Source: Promethearchaeota archaeon (GTDB lineage Archaea > Asgardarchaeota > Lokiarchaeia > Sigynarchaeales > SOKP01). From it: a DNA stretch of 19,674 bases. The notes beneath the pieces are model-generated. The model made no database searches, was not told the DNA's origin, and saw only the letters and a program-made list of their open reading frames with translations. The translations under genes were made by a program, and so were the position numbers. Each line of letters starts with the position of its first letter. The first letter of the stretch is position 1. Of the stretch, positions 1 to 8,276 are shown piece after piece. The stretch lies in contig DAOUUT010000029.1 in the NCBI GenBank assembly GCA_030668025.1, forward strand, positions 1 to 19,674, in the 5' to 3' direction.

Positions 1-2
1 AA

Positions 3-599
3 TTCGATCGGGGTCAAGCTATAAAATTACCTCAATTTTGGATGCTTTGGACAGCCTTTGCGTTAAGCGCGATGTCTGGTTTAATGGTAATTGGATCGTA
101 CGCTTCTTTTGCTAAATCTATTGATGTTGGGGATAATTTCATTTACGCGATTGGAACTAGTGATTTTGTATTAATTGGGAGTTTAGCAGCTTTATTCAAC
201 GGATTAGGCAGAATCGTGTGGGGCAAGTTAGCAGATATGATAACCTATAAAAAATCTATGATAATAATGTTTACGATTCAAGCGATCCTCATGTTTATCT
301 ACTTTACAACGAATGTCAGCGAGATATATTTCTTAACAATAACATGTTCAATATATTTCTGCTTCGGAGGTAATTTCAGTTTATTCCCTACTGCTACTGC
401 TGATTTGTTTGGCTCAAAGAATTTAGGTCCTAACTATGGAATTGTCTTTACCGCTTACGGTGTCGCAGGATTTATTGGTGCTGTTGGAGTGAACTTATTT
501 GTCACTATTTTTGGGGGATACTTGATATTATTTATTATAATGGGAATAATGTCAGTTGGATCAGCAATCCTAGCGTACTTAATTAAGCCACCAAAATAA
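3..599 (+). CDS. MFS transporter, oxalate/formate antiporter type (C-terminal part; 5' end outside the window)
   Basis: This is the last part of a 12-helix major facilitator transporter. The reading frame is already open at base 3 with no stop before it, so the gene begins upstream of the window. The ATG at 42 is internal. The phrase around it (LPQFWMLWTAFALSAMSG) is the typical opening of the second six-helix half in OxlT/formate-antiporter-like MFS proteins. The inter-helix motif GLGRIVWGKLADMI (bases about 200-240) matches the MFS G-x-x-x-D/R-x-G signature (G-R-x-x-W-G-x-x-A-D in this subgroup). Six hydrophobic segments follow and the protein ends in a short basic tail (LIKPPK). The subfamily predicts exchange of small carboxylates across the cytoplasmic membrane, but the substrate cannot be read from the fragment. 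The gene ends in TAA and faces the M42 peptidase gene, with a 56-nt AT-rich gap between them. Confidence 0.85.
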   Translation, partial: FDRGQAIKLPQFWMLWTAFALSAMSGLMVIGSYASFAKSIDVGDNFIYAIGTSDFVLIGSLAALFNGLGRIVWGKLADMITYKKSMIIMFTIQAILMFIYFTTNVSEIYFLTITCSIYFCFGGNFSLFPTATADLFGSKNLGPNYGIVFTAYGVAGFIGAVGVNLFVTIFGGYLILFIIMGIMSVGSAILAYLIKPPK

Positions 600-655
600 A
601 GATAAAAATTATTAAATTTTTTATTTTCTTTTTAATTACTGATTACATTTTTACT

Positions 656-1726
656 CTAAATATTAGCAGAATTTCGAATAAATGCATCAATTAAACGAAT
701 TGTATTGAGAATGTCCTCTAATTTAAGCAAAGAAGTAGGAGAATGTATATATCTACAAGGAACGGATACAACTGAACTTGGAACACCTTCTCTGGAAATA
801 TGAATCTTACCTGCATCAGTCCCACCATACATAGGTTTCTTAATTTGATAGGGAATTTTGTTGAGTTCAGCATTTTTTACGAGTCTTTCGTTAACTTTAG
901 GACTAGAAATTATTGATTTATCTGCTATTGTGATTGCTGGCCCTTTTCCGATGTAAGCTGGAATTTCTGCTTCTTTAATACCCGGAACATCGGCAGCAGT
1001 TGTGTTTTCGATAGCAATAGCAACTGTTGGTTTAAGATTAAACGCTCCTGTGGTCGCACCTCTCATTCCTACTTCTTCTTGCACAGCAAAATTAAAAAGC
1101 AAAGTATCTTTAACAGGTGCTCCTTCTTTCAACAATTTCATGATGTGAAGGAGTACATTACAACCCGTACGATCATCGAACGCTTTACCACGAACCATAT
1201 TATTGGGGAACTCTACATAAGGGGCGAAAAGTGTACCTGTAGTTCCTATAACGATATTATTTTTAACTACTTCCTCTTTTGAATCCATCCCGACATCAAT
1301 ATACATATCTGAAATTTCAACAATCTTTTTTCTCTCGTTCAAAGAGGTAAGATGCGGTGGTTTCGATCCAATAATGCCACGATGGATTCTTCCTGGCCCA
1401 GACCGTATCATTACTGATTGTCCTAATAAAATTCTCTTATCCCAACCCCCAATTGGAACAAATCGTAAGAAACCTTTATTTTCGATGTGAGAAATCATAA
1501 ATCCAATCTCATCAGTATGCGCATCCAATAGAATTCTGTTATTCCCATTAGTACCCTCTTTAACAGCTAGGATATTACCCAAATTATCTTTCCAAACCTT
1601 GTCAGCTAAGTTTTCTTTTTCTATCTTTTTTAAAATAAAATCGCTTACGTCATCTTCATAGCCAGAAACTCCGATAAGCGAAGATAATTCTTTTTGAAGT
1701 TCTTTTATGCTCTCAATATTCATCAT
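656..1726 (-). CDS. M42 family metallo-aminopeptidase (FrvX/cellulase M type)
   Basis: A cytosolic di-metal aminopeptidase of family M42, a group that forms large tetrahedral complexes (TET) degrading short peptides in archaea. The family motifs appear in order: LLDAHTDEIGFM near residue 68 (metal-ligand His and Asp), GKAFDDRTGC near residue 182 (bridging Asp), QEEVGMRGA near residue 217 (catalytic Glu and ligand Glu), and RYIHSP near the C-terminus (last His ligand). The length of about 356 residues is normal for the family. A TTG and two ATG codons stand in a row at the start. An AGAGG motif at 1731-1735 lies 4 nt before the ATG ending at 1726 and 7 nt before the one ending at 1723, so either ATG is plausible and the TTG is too close. 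Older annotations often call this family endoglucanase. The gene appears monocistronic. Confidence 0.92.
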   Translation of the reverse strand: MMNIESIKELQKELSSLIGVSGYEDDVSDFILKKIEKENLADKVWKDNLGNILAVKEGTNGNNRILLDAHTDEIGFMISHIENKGFLRFVPIGGWDKRILLGQSVMIRSGPGRIHRGIIGSKPPHLTSLNERKKIVEISDMYIDVGMDSKEEVVKNNIVIGTTGTLFAPYVEFPNNMVRGKAFDDRTGCNVLLHIMKLLKEGAPVKDTLLFNFAVQEEVGMRGATTGAFNLKPTVAIAIENTTAADVPGIKEAEIPAYIGKGPAITIADKSIISSPKVNERLVKNAELNKIPYQIKKPMYGGTDAGKIHISREGVPSSVVSVPCRYIHSPTSLLKLEDILNTIRLIDAFIRNSANI

Positions 1727-1885
1727 CAATCCTCTTTGCTTTAAATACTAATAAGTAATACTTTGAGATATCCGTAATAAAATTAATACATTTTGGTTAA
1801 CCTTGAAAATACATTAATAAATAAGAAAACAGAATAAATTTTTAGAATTTAAAAATCAAAATAAGAATAAAATACTGTTAAATAA

Positions 1886-3583
1886 TTACTTTTTTCGCAT
1901 CTTTAACTCTTTGATAGCTTTTTCGGCTATTAGTAAGGCATCGGTATATTGAGACCTATACTTCTGAACGTTAGCTTCTAATTCTATTGTTTTGTTCTGA
2001 AGTTCGAGAATCCGTTCGTTGTTTCCCTCACCTGAAGATATCACCGCATCTGGATTTTCCATGGATTCCTTAAGGTAATTATACTTTTCTTTCCATATTT
2101 TTATTTCTGTTTGGAGTTCCTCAATGTCATCGTTATCTGTAATTTGACTAATAGATAATTGATCTCCTTTTCCTTCTTCAACATTTAATATTCTTCCTTT
2201 TAAAATATCTACTTCTTCTTCTAACTCTTTAATTCTGACTTTTAAGAAGCCAATCTGATCTAAATATTCTTCTGAAGTTTTAGGAGCTGTAATTTCTTCA
2301 TAAATTGTTTTCCCCGTTTCTAATTCGTTAGCAGTTTTTTCTCCTAAAATTTGTTGCTTACGTTTTTGTAGCCCTTCAATAGTATGTTCTGAAAGGTAGT
2401 CTAGTGGGTTGAAACCAATCCCTCCATGAGCAGTAAGTCTTTTACGAACTTTTACGAATAAGGGTATACCTTTAATTGCTTCCCCACAAATGATTGCTTC
2501 ACCTTTGTCTAACCCTTGAATATCCGTTTTGTTACTTCGAGTTAAATCTTCTGCGCTCGAAATCGTAACATCAATATCTCGTATATCAGTGAGGTTATGA
2601 ACCACCCAAGAACCAGCTTGAGCGCGAATAGTTGTATCTAACAATTGAGGTCTTTGAGTACCGATGATTAAATTTGCACCGAATTTACGACCTTCTTGTG
2701 AGAACAGTTTTACAATATCACATGTTTCGGTTTGTTTTTTTCCAGCAAACAAGTGAGCTTCGTCAAGTAGTAAGTAAAACGGAGGAATTCTTCTACCTGT
2801 ACTTGCTTGATATAATCTTTTGAGAAGCTTACCTGCAACCATTTCTTGTACGTTTAAATCCATTCCTCGCATATTGATAATTGTACATAGATGTGGAGCA
2901 ATAATATCAGTGGGATCTAACGAAAATAGATACTCTACATCGATATCTCCTCCTTTGTTAACGCTTAAATCAGAATATTCGATGATGGATTTCACAAATT
3001 CACTTTCTTTTTTAATTCCTTCACTATCTTCACTTTCTCCCGCAAGTACTTTCAAGCTCCCGTACTCGCCATGTCTGTCTAAAATTACGAGTGGAATACC
3101 TTTTTTCATAAATTCCTCACACAGTACACCCATTGTATACGACTTTCCGCTACCAGACTTTCCCGTAATGAATATTCTTCCAAAATTTTTCACTAACAAG
3201 TTAACATCAAATGGATAACCTATCAGCTTCCCAAGAGAAACGGATTCTTCAGGTGAGTTATAAATTCCTAATAATTTAGTAATTTGAATTTCAGATGCGC
3301 GATAAACTTCTGAACCTATTTCGAACGGTCTCTTTGGTCTATCTCCACATACCTTCAGATCCGCAAGCATTCCTTTTGCTTCGCTCCATAACTTCTCAAT
3401 ATTTAGCATATAAGTAGCCCTTATTCCCTCTTCGTCCTTCTCGCCATAGATTACAAAATAAGAATTTCGCTCGATTGTTGGGTCAGAAAATTGTACTTGT
3501 ACCGAGTGCGTAGTGGTTTTCCCTAATAAATTCCCTACTTTATCTTCCTTAACTTGCTTATTAAAACTTTCTTCGTCTGACAT
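1886..3583 (-). CDS. HerA/DUF87-family hexameric ATPase with C-terminal coiled coil
   Basis: A FtsK/HerA-superfamily ATPase. The N-terminal 110 residues form the small beta domain typical of HerA. Walker A is GKSGSGKS (residues 141-148). Walker B is FYLLLDEAH (about 269-277), with the catalytic Glu present. The motif GANLIIGTQRPQLLD (about 302-316) matches the sensor region with the conserved Gln-Arg. Residues from about 430 to the end are rich in Glu and Lys with heptad-like spacing, suggesting a long coiled coil that classical HerA lacks. Classical HerA works with the nuclease NurA in DNA end resection, but no nurA, mre11 or rad50 is nearby, so this may instead be one of the many archaeal HerA-like ATPases of unknown role. 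Length is 565 residues. The ATG at 3583 has no obvious ribosome site. Confidence 0.85.
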   Translation of the reverse strand: MSDEESFNKQVKEDKVGNLLGKTTTHSVQVQFSDPTIERNSYFVIYGEKDEEGIRATYMLNIEKLWSEAKGMLADLKVCGDRPKRPFEIGSEVYRASEIQITKLLGIYNSPEESVSLGKLIGYPFDVNLLVKNFGRIFITGKSGSGKSYTMGVLCEEFMKKGIPLVILDRHGEYGSLKVLAGESEDSEGIKKESEFVKSIIEYSDLSVNKGGDIDVEYLFSLDPTDIIAPHLCTIINMRGMDLNVQEMVAGKLLKRLYQASTGRRIPPFYLLLDEAHLFAGKKQTETCDIVKLFSQEGRKFGANLIIGTQRPQLLDTTIRAQAGSWVVHNLTDIRDIDVTISSAEDLTRSNKTDIQGLDKGEAIICGEAIKGIPLFVKVRKRLTAHGGIGFNPLDYLSEHTIEGLQKRKQQILGEKTANELETGKTIYEEITAPKTSEEYLDQIGFLKVRIKELEEEVDILKGRILNVEEGKGDQLSISQITDNDDIEELQTEIKIWKEKYNYLKESMENPDAVISSGEGNNERILELQNKTIELEANVQKYRSQYTDALLIAEKAIKELKMRKK

Positions 3584-3660
3584 TTTGAATCACATTAATT
3601 TCGTTTCTTTTGCATTATATGTAAATTCATATATATTAATTATATCTACTGATTAATTTT

Positions 3661-3670
3661 AATTTCCCTT
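3661..3670 (+). repeat. Left copy of a 10-bp inverted repeat flanking tnpB
   Basis: AATTTCCCTT here is the exact reverse complement of AAGGGAAATT at 4990-4999. The two copies bracket the tnpB gene about 80 nt upstream and 35 nt downstream. IS200/IS605-group elements have no classical terminal inverted repeats, so this may be chance or may mark the element's outer structure. Confidence 0.35.
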
Positions 3671-3748
3671 TATTTATAAATTCCTTAAAATATCTTTATT
3701 TTATCTGTAAATTTACACACTCTCGTTTTATATTAGTGTAAATATCTA

Positions 3749-4954
3749 TTGAAACACATAGGAATGAGACTGATTGAACAAATCCAGACAAAAAAGACGA
3801 CAAACATCTCGTGCTTATGTCATTTGTCCAAAAACATTTATAATCTGGCAAATTATTACGTAAGGCAAGAATTCTTTTATTTAGGAAACTGGCTAAGATA
3901 CTACGATTTATGGTATATGCTAAAGGATAAAGAGGCGTACAAGAAACTTCCCTCGCAAACAGCCCAACAGATATTAAGATTAGTTGATAAGAATTGGAAA
4001 TCTTTTTTTAATTCCCTTAAAGAATGGAGGGCACAACCAAAACCATATCAAAACCGCCCTAAACCTCCAAAGTATAAGAAGAAGAACGGAGAGTTCGTGT
4101 CTATTTTCACTAATCAACAATGCCGAATCAAGGAGGGTTACTTATATTTCCCTAAAAGAGTAGCCATATTTCCTATAAAAACGCGCATTAAAAACCAATT
4201 ACATCAAGTAAGGCTCGTTCCTAAGGGATTATATTATGTTGTTGAGATTATATACGAAAAAGACATAAAAAATCTAAAGTTAGATAAAAAAAGATTTTTA
4301 GGGATTGATTTAGGATTAGCAAATATCGTAACTATGGTAAATAATGCAGGACTACAACCTGCAATTATTAAAGGCGGTATTGCCAAGTCCACTAATCAAT
4401 TCTATAACAAACAATTAGCAAAACTCAAAAGTGTTAAAGATAAGCGAGGGATCGCGTTTGAAACGAGAAGAATTCAAAAACTCACTAAAAAGCGAAATAA
4501 CAAAATTAACGACCAATTTCACAAAATTTCAAGTAGGATTATTAATTATTGCGTCGATAATAATCTTGGGACGATAATTATAGGGTATAATCGCTCCTGG
4601 AAACAAAAAGCTAATATGGGGTGTATAAATAACCAAAAGTTCGTTCAGCTTCCCTATTTTAAATTGATTTCTCAAATTCAATACAAATCCAAATTAATAG
4701 GAATCGATGTTATCTTAGAAAAGGAATCTTATACCTCTAAATGTAGTTTTTTAGACAACGAATCCATTCAGAAACACAAAAACTATGCCGGAAAACGAAT
4801 TAACAGAGGGTTATTTCGAAGTAATAAAGGAATTGTTATAAACGCCGATGTCAACGCGGGGTATAATATAATTAAGAAAGTAGTCCCAAATGCCGTATTG
4901 GTTGATGGGATAGAGGGTATAGGGTTATATCCGTATTCTATTGCTGTTTCATAG
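3749..4954 (+). CDS. tnpB: TnpB-type RNA-guided nuclease / OrfB of the IS605 (IS1341) group
   Basis: This is the accessory protein of IS200/IS605-group elements. Characterised members are RNA-guided DNA nucleases related to Cas12. The RuvC triad is complete: Asp187 in GIDLGLAN, Glu326 in LEKESYTS and Asp367 in NADVNAGYN. The zinc-ribbon region is altered. After YTSKCSFLD, the second Cys pair is replaced by LFRSNKG, as in a known TnpB subgroup that has lost zinc binding. No TnpA (Y1 transposase) is nearby, so the element is an orphan that depends on a transposase elsewhere or has been domesticated. The start is uncertain: TTG at 3749 is used here, and ATG at 3764 would remove five residues. 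The gene ends in TAG. In this family the guide RNA lies across the 3' end of the gene and the bases beyond it, here about 4850-5050, but I cannot define its ends. Confidence 0.88.
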   Translation: MKHIGMRLIEQIQTKKTTNISCLCHLSKNIYNLANYYVRQEFFYLGNWLRYYDLWYMLKDKEAYKKLPSQTAQQILRLVDKNWKSFFNSLKEWRAQPKPYQNRPKPPKYKKKNGEFVSIFTNQQCRIKEGYLYFPKRVAIFPIKTRIKNQLHQVRLVPKGLYYVVEIIYEKDIKNLKLDKKRFLGIDLGLANIVTMVNNAGLQPAIIKGGIAKSTNQFYNKQLAKLKSVKDKRGIAFETRRIQKLTKKRNNKINDQFHKISSRIINYCVDNNLGTIIIGYNRSWKQKANMGCINNQKFVQLPYFKLISQIQYKSKLIGIDVILEKESYTSKCSFLDNESIQKHKNYAGKRINRGLFRSNKGIVINADVNAGYNIIKKVVPNAVLVDGIEGIGLYPYSIAVS

Positions 4955-4989
4955 TTATAGAAATCAATAGAATAAAATTTTGTTTCATG

Positions 4990-4999
4990 AAGGGAAATT
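4990..4999 (-). repeat. Right copy of the 10-bp inverted repeat flanking tnpB
   Basis: Exact reverse complement of 3661-3670. Both copies are bordered by T-rich runs, but the similarity weakens within a few bases on each side. It would fit the outer limit of the tnpB element or of its guide RNA, without proof. Confidence 0.35.
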
Positions 5000-5074
5000 T
5001 AAAAATAACCTTTCTACTTAATTTCTACAATTTAAAAAAGGTATTTAAACTTTCATAAATCCAATTATTATTTC

Positions 5075-6001
5075 CTATGTTTTTCGATAGAGTATGCTCT
5101 TTTGGACCATATGAATTGGTTTATACGATTCTTTTGCTCTACGTAGGCCGGGGACTCCTAAATCTTGCTCTCGATTAACGAACATGGCATTTTTAAAACT
5201 ACTTTTTAAAAACAGATTGCTAATCGCTTGATACGCACCTTCATATTCCATATGTGCTTTCTCAATATGTATTACGATCGTGTCTGAATTTAACATTTCT
5301 CCAAATGTGTAAGCAACGCATTTTTTATCAACGCAAATTAACGCTCCTTTAAAACCTAAAGCAGAAAAATGGTCTAAGGTGTCGTAAATGGCTTTCTCTT
5401 CTTGTTCCAAACCTTCGTCGTCTTCACATTCTCTAAGAATACACCACTCCAACTGTAGTTTCTTGGTCGTGGCAACTTCGTCCTCAGTTAATATCTTAAA
5501 TTCATAATCGTAATTTTCTAAAAACTTGTTTAACCACCTTCTATTTTGGCGATAACGATTACCTGGTAATTCTCTAAGGTTCTCTCCCTCATATACATAA
5601 TCCCAGTTATCTCGATCTTCAAAAATCTCAATATTTAAAACCAGAAACTTTTCGTGGTTCCTAAGTTTTTCTGTAACCTGTTCGGGAACCCTGTGAAATT
5701 CAATTTCATTAAAAATTTCAAATAGAGTAATAATTACATCAGCAGGTTTTGGACCAATTGGAGCAAAAAAAAAGAGCGTGTTATCGCTTCCAGACATTGT
5801 AGCTTTCCTTTTCTTAAAAATATCCCGTGAAAAAAGTAGAAGGTGCTCTTCCCATTCCATAAAAAAGAATCCATAGAAGTTTCTCCACATGTATAGATTC
5901 GTAAAGGTGAATTCAGATGTCTGAGGAGGGTAATTCTGAAAATATTTGTCGAATAAACCTTTATCTTCAAGTGTGATTTCCTTCGCAGTGCTTAAGTCCA
6001 T
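5075..6001 (-). CDS. DUF2156 protein (phosphatidylglycerol lysyltransferase-like GNAT fold)
   Basis: A 308-residue soluble protein of the DUF2156 family, whose double-GNAT fold is shared with the C-terminal domain of MprF-type aminoacyl-phosphatidylglycerol synthases. Typical marks are the N-terminal FTFTNLYMWRN (about residues 31-41), the middle segment NRYRQNRRWLNKF (about 147-159), and the C-terminal signature NREQDLGVPGLRRAK (about 276-290) followed by SYKPIHMV. There is no transmembrane part, so unlike MprF it is not a lipid flippase. Free-standing members are common in archaea and bacteria and their substrate is generally unknown. An acyl- or aminoacyl-transfer role is inference from the fold only. 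The ATG at 6001 has no clear ribosome site and the gene ends in TAG. It follows the 138-aa gene by 56 nt on the same strand, so the two could be co-transcribed. Confidence 0.82.
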   Translation of the reverse strand: MDLSTAKEITLEDKGLFDKYFQNYPPQTSEFTFTNLYMWRNFYGFFFMEWEEHLLLFSRDIFKKRKATMSGSDNTLFFFAPIGPKPADVIITLFEIFNEIEFHRVPEQVTEKLRNHEKFLVLNIEIFEDRDNWDYVYEGENLRELPGNRYRQNRRWLNKFLENYDYEFKILTEDEVATTKKLQLEWCILRECEDDEGLEQEEKAIYDTLDHFSALGFKGALICVDKKCVAYTFGEMLNSDTIVIHIEKAHMEYEGAYQAISNLFLKSSFKNAMFVNREQDLGVPGLRRAKESYKPIHMVQKSILYRKT

Positions 6002-6057
6002 GAATAAGAATAAATTAAAAGCTATTAAAATTATTTCCTTTTTAAATTATTTGGAAT

Positions 6058-6474
6058 TTAAAATAGCAAATTTTCATTCTTTAATTTGTTAAGAATATCT
6101 TCTAATATTTTTATAACTCGTTCTTTATACGAGTTTTGCTCAGGATAATTGTAACTAAAAGTTCGCCATTGAGGACGCTTATGACCAATTTTATATTTAA
6201 TGCCCTTCATTTGAGTCATATAAGAATCTTTATTTAGTTTAGTTGCGATTTGATCGGCAATAATATACCAATGAAATTTTGTGCCAATATGAGCCCCTGA
6301 ATTAGACGGCGCTGGATTTACTCTTGTTTTTACGCTATTAAAATTAATTGTCCATTTAGCTGGAGCAGTTTTTGTTTCAGTCCATTTTCCGTCGTTGTAG
6401 ATCCATTTATGAGACCCACCAATCTTCATTCCTGTGTATATTTGATTGTTATGCTTTTTAAGAGAATTATACAT
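6058..6474 (-). CDS. Unrecognised 138-aa protein
   Basis: I do not recognise this protein. It is a basic, mixed alpha/beta-looking sequence with many aromatic residues (HKWIYNDGKW near residue 22, FHWYIIADQIATKLN near 67). It has no transmembrane segment, signal peptide or Cys motif. Amino-acid use looks like real coding sequence rather than a chance frame, with regular alternation and a full-length frame from ATG to TAA. The Trp/Tyr-rich N-terminal half could be a small beta domain, and the last 30 residues (YKERVIKILEDILNKLK) look helical. It sits between the DUF2156 gene (56 nt downstream) and the longin-like gene (224 nt upstream) on the same strand. No function is proposed. Confidence 0.65.
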   Translation of the reverse strand: MYNSLKKHNNQIYTGMKIGGSHKWIYNDGKWTETKTAPAKWTINFNSVKTRVNPAPSNSGAHIGTKFHWYIIADQIATKLNKDSYMTQMKGIKYKIGHKRPQWRTFSYNYPEQNSYKERVIKILEDILNKLKNENLLF

Positions 6475-6505
6475 TTCTTATTCTAAATCTATACTTTACC
6501 TTGAG

Positions 6506-6553
6506 TTATGATTCTTAGTACAAAATCCTATTAATAAGAAAAAAGAGTCATAA
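6506..6553 (+). other. Hairpin with 11-bp stem in the intergenic region
   Basis: TTATGATTCTT at 6506-6516 pairs with AAGAGTCATAA at 6543-6553 across a 26-nt loop. On plus-strand RNA all 11 pairs form, one of them G-U. On minus-strand RNA one A-C mismatch remains. It lies upstream of the 138-aa gene and downstream of the longin-like gene. A T-run follows on the plus strand. No gene on the plus strand would use it as a terminator, so its role is unknown. Confidence 0.4.
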
Positions 6554-6698
6554 TTTTTCGTTAAATAAAACATATTATTAATAAAGAAAAATAAAAAAAG
6601 AATCGAATTAATTGAGGAGTTAAAGTATAATATTACTTTCATTTGTTTTTGGAATAATACATTGAAGATAATAAAGGAAGTAGCTTTGTTCTTGGATT

Positions 6699-8072
6699 TT
6701 ATAAATTTTTTTGAAGGTTAACAATTTTTTTGTTCAATTTTTTTAATCGAGTTTCGTTTCCATTAAGGGTTTGAGCATTATTTAAAATTTTTAATCCTTG
6801 TTGATAATAATTAATGGCTCTGACGTAATCCTTTTTTTTCTCAGCTTTTTCTCCTATTTTTAAGGCATACTCTAGATCCAATTCTTTTATCTTTTTATCA
6901 AGTTCTAAAATCATAAATGATATTCTCCCTACTTCCTCTATATTATCAAAACCAGATGCTAAGTAAAGAGCCATTTCATATTCTTTTTGTGCTTCTTTAT
7001 AAGCTAATCCTTTTTCTGCAGTTTCGCCTTTTCGTATGAAAGACTGTATGGATGAATTAATTTCTTCTATATTCATATGCTCTGCTTTCTCTTTTAATTC
7101 ATTTATAGCATCATTATTAGAAATTAACGAAGAAATTAATTCATTACTAGCTATTCTTACCGCCCGTGATTCTTGAAATTTATAAATCGTATCTTCAGCA
7201 GTTTCAATTGTAGTAGGGATAATTATATTTTTTTCTATAAGTTTGTACACTTCATAAAGTATCTTATTTGCGTCTATCTGAACTATTTTTTGAACTTCAT
7301 CGATTAAGTTGATAATAAAAAAGAATGATTTTGAAGCTAACAATAGTTTTGCAAAATCTATTATTGCTTTTTGGATAGGATTTTTTTTAATTGAATCTAA
7401 TTCGTTTGGTAATAATGTGTGCGATAGATTCATGGGAAAAACTAGTTCAACATTAAAAGTGTCAGTGATGTAATTAATAGTATCTCCGAAATTCATCATC
7501 CTTTTTCTTAGATATGCTTCAATTTTATCAAAATATCTATTTTCATATTCGCTTAAAAAGTCAGTTACAAGAGTTTTCAAGCTATCTGAAGCTTTATTAT
7601 CTAAAACTAAACAGATTCGAATAAATTGACCATTTCTAAGTAAAATATTGAATGTTTCGTATTGAAGTTCATAAAATTGACCATTTTTTCCTTGATTTAC
7701 ATATCCATCTGCAGTATCACTAGATTCTGAAAACGAAATATTTGCTTGGATAAATCCGGTTAATAATTCAGTATTTACACCCGCCCCTGAAATCGGATAA
7801 TCAATTAGAGCTAAACCTGATTCTTTAGCCATTAATAAAATGTATTTTATGTTCAAAACATCTAAAAATTTCTGCCAAATTTGGTCTTGGAACATTTGAA
7901 TACGTTTTTCTTCAGAATCAATAATCGAGAATTTCAAGTTATGATCAAGATTTAAACCAAATTTTTCAAGTTGGGCTTTAACACACTCCTTACAGAAATC
8001 TGGATATTTCTCACAATTATTTTTATCCGTTCCACAATCAAACCCAATAGGGCTAATCTGAAAATAAACCAT
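6699..8072 (-). CDS. Longin-like domain protein with C-terminal TPR-like helical repeats
   Basis: A 457-residue cytosolic protein. The N-terminus has four Cys (13, 20, 27, 30) ending in CKEC, a possible small metal site. Residues about 76-185 (YILLMAKESGLALIDYPI, then LTGFIQANISF) look like the beta-hairpin/long-helix pattern of longin/roadblock-type domains, which are expanded in Asgard archaea and in eukaryotes serve small GTPases and membrane traffic. The middle is helical (about 220-330). Residues about 345-450 contain two or three TPR-like helix pairs (GLAYKEAQKEYEMALYLAS; KKDYVRAINYYQQGLKIL). This reading rests on pattern memory, and the longin call is the less certain part. A GTPase-regulator or scaffold role is inference only, since no GTPase gene is adjacent. 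Base composition matches its neighbours. The ATG at 8072 is preceded by AGGATTTCA, giving a moderate ribosome site. Confidence 0.72.
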   Translation of the reverse strand: MVYFQISPIGFDCGTDKNNCEKYPDFCKECVKAQLEKFGLNLDHNLKFSIIDSEEKRIQMFQDQIWQKFLDVLNIKYILLMAKESGLALIDYPISGAGVNTELLTGFIQANISFSESSDTADGYVNQGKNGQFYELQYETFNILLRNGQFIRICLVLDNKASDSLKTLVTDFLSEYENRYFDKIEAYLRKRMMNFGDTINYITDTFNVELVFPMNLSHTLLPNELDSIKKNPIQKAIIDFAKLLLASKSFFFIINLIDEVQKIVQIDANKILYEVYKLIEKNIIIPTTIETAEDTIYKFQESRAVRIASNELISSLISNNDAINELKEKAEHMNIEEINSSIQSFIRKGETAEKGLAYKEAQKEYEMALYLASGFDNIEEVGRISFMILELDKKIKELDLEYALKIGEKAEKKKDYVRAINYYQQGLKILNNAQTLNGNETRLKKLNKKIVNLQKNL

Positions 8073-8276
8073 TGAAATCCTATAAATTTTTAATTTTTTT
8101 TATTACTAATACTAAATTAAAAGGAATTTTTTAAAAAAATTTGTATTATTTTGTTTTTATGTTCTATCCCCACAATCAAATAATAATTTTAAAACTTTTT
8201 AACCTTCTTAGCAGAAAATCAAAAATTTTAAGATAAAAAGAAGAAAAGAAAAAAAATAATTGAGATTATTAAGGAT

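Noticed and set aside
2820..3218. Plus-strand frame of about 132 codons inside the HerA-like gene
   Set aside because: It lies entirely antisense to a strongly supported ATPase gene, has Ser/Pro-rich shadow composition and no motif.
3706..3717. TGTAAATTTACA palindrome upstream of tnpB as an operator
   Set aside because: Such short palindromes are common in DNA this AT-rich, and no nearby regulator or second copy supports it.
8073..8276. Possible RNA gene or CRISPR-like repeats in the gaps
   Set aside because: No regularly spaced repeats, tRNA-like cloverleaf or rRNA sequence was seen here or elsewhere in the window; the gap is plain AT-rich sequence.
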